Below are positions 6,580 through 7,000 of a DNA stretch of 7,000 nucleotides, one piece after another. Position numbers and translations under genes: made by a program. A model generated the notes under the pieces. The model saw only the letters and a program-made list of their open reading frames with translations. It made no database searches and was not told the DNA's origin. This DNA is from Bifidobacterium breve (lineage in GTDB: Bacteria > Actinomycetota > Acidimicrobiia > Acidimicrobiales > Ilumatobacteraceae), in the NCBI GenBank assembly GCA_945896935.1, contig CAMDER010000091.1:1-7000 (forward strand), written 5' to 3'. Position 1 is the first letter of the stretch. Every line of letters starts with the position of its first letter.

Positions 6580-7000
6580 CTAAGGGCACAGTTCGGCGCG
6601 GTACGACGACAACTGTGCCGTCTGGTTCGTGATGAACAGTGACTGAGACTCCATAGAACTCTGACAAAGTCTCGGCTTTCAACACTTGTTCGGCCGGACC
6701 TGTTGCGACACAGTGACCCTGATGGAGCAAGGCTAAACGGTCGCTATACAAACCAGCGAGGGTGAGATCATGCATCGCTGAGACAACCGTAAATCCGTGC
6801 TCTCGGCGAAGACTGTCAACTAATTCGAGTGCCTGCTGTTGATGTCCAATGTCTAATGCACTCGTCGGCTCATCGAGCAACATGATGGGGGCTTCTTGAG
6901 CGAGAGCACGCGCAATGACCAAACGTTGTCGCTCTCCACCCGACAAAGTCCCGAGACGTCGATCAGCGAATTCTTCAAGGTCGAGTCGTTCAATGACTCG
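6575..7000 (-). CDS. ABC transporter ATP-binding protein, iron-siderophore/haem/cobalamin type, C-terminal part
   Basis: The last 141 residues of an ATPase whose 5' end lies beyond the right edge. Reading from the edge it runs RVIERLDLEEFADRRLGT, then the ABC signature LSGGERQR, Walker B IMLLDEPTSALD, and switch His in SAMHDLTLA. Walker A and the Q-loop are outside the window. DEPTSALDIGHQQQ followed by MHDLTLA and GPAEQVL is typical of ATPases paired with FecCD/BtuC-type permeases (FhuC, HmuV, BtuD), which import ferric siderophores, haem or vitamin B12. Which of these it carries cannot be decided without its permease and binding protein, expected upstream to the right. The tail ends VVVVPRRTVPLA. 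The frame stays open to the window edge, so it is cut by the window, not broken. A strong inverted repeat overlaps its stop and likely ends its transcript. Confidence 0.9.
   Translation of the reverse strand, partial: RVIERLDLEEFADRRLGTLSGGERQRLVIARALAQEAPIMLLDEPTSALDIGHQQQALELVDSLRREHGFTVVSAMHDLTLAGLYSDRLALLHQGHCVATGPAEQVLKAETLSEFYGVSVTVHHEPDGTVVVVPRRTVPLA

Noticed and set aside
1..7000. CRISPR array, tRNA/rRNA, transposase, phage or toxin-antitoxin content
   Set aside because: No spaced direct repeats, RNA-gene signatures or proteins of these classes were found on either strand by reading; small elements could be missed without computation.

Overview
The window looks like a chromosomal segment from an actinobacterium of middling GC content (roughly half G+C by eye, not counted). 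The clearest lineage hints are a protein of the mycothiol-dependent maleylpyruvate isomerase (MDMPI) fold and a CopC-CopD fusion of a type common in Actinobacteria. GTG and TTG starts and stop/start overlaps are frequent. A mid-GC acidimicrobial or freshwater actinobacterial relative would fit, but that placement is inference. Coding density is very high: no stretch over 300 bases lacks a gene, and the longest gap is about 75 bases (6500-6574).

Left half, plus strand (1-4167). The first 50 bases appear to hold the last codons of a thiamine-binding periplasmic protein (ThiB-like). Next come a two-domain ABC permease (ThiP-like), its ATPase (ThiQ-like) and a GNAT acetyltransferase. The successive junctions are 4-base overlaps, GTGA (47-50), ATGA (1594-1597) and TTGA (2250-2253), so this reads as one translationally coupled operon for import of thiamine or a similar substrate. 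About 12-30 bases further on lies a pair of unrecognised genes: a small protein of about 66-73 residues with a WXG-like motif, and a 411-residue soluble protein that starts inside the small gene's end. This pair is the least explained part of the window.

Right half, minus strand (7000-4197). Reading leftward there is the C-terminal part of an iron-siderophore/haem/cobalamin-type ABC ATPase, running off the right edge. A strong inverted repeat follows, covering its stop codon. Then come an MDMPI-family protein and a CopC-CopD-YtkA-like copper membrane protein, joined by a 4-base ATGA overlap. The left and right blocks converge at 4167/4197 with a 29-base gap holding a weak hairpin.

Overall the region is mostly ordinary transport and metal-handling content. 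No RNA gene, mobile element, CRISPR array, phage gene or obvious defence system was seen. The items most worth a second look are the small WXG-like/411-residue gene pair, the long inverted repeat at 6521-6579, and the tight coupling of an MDMPI-fold gene to a copper gene.
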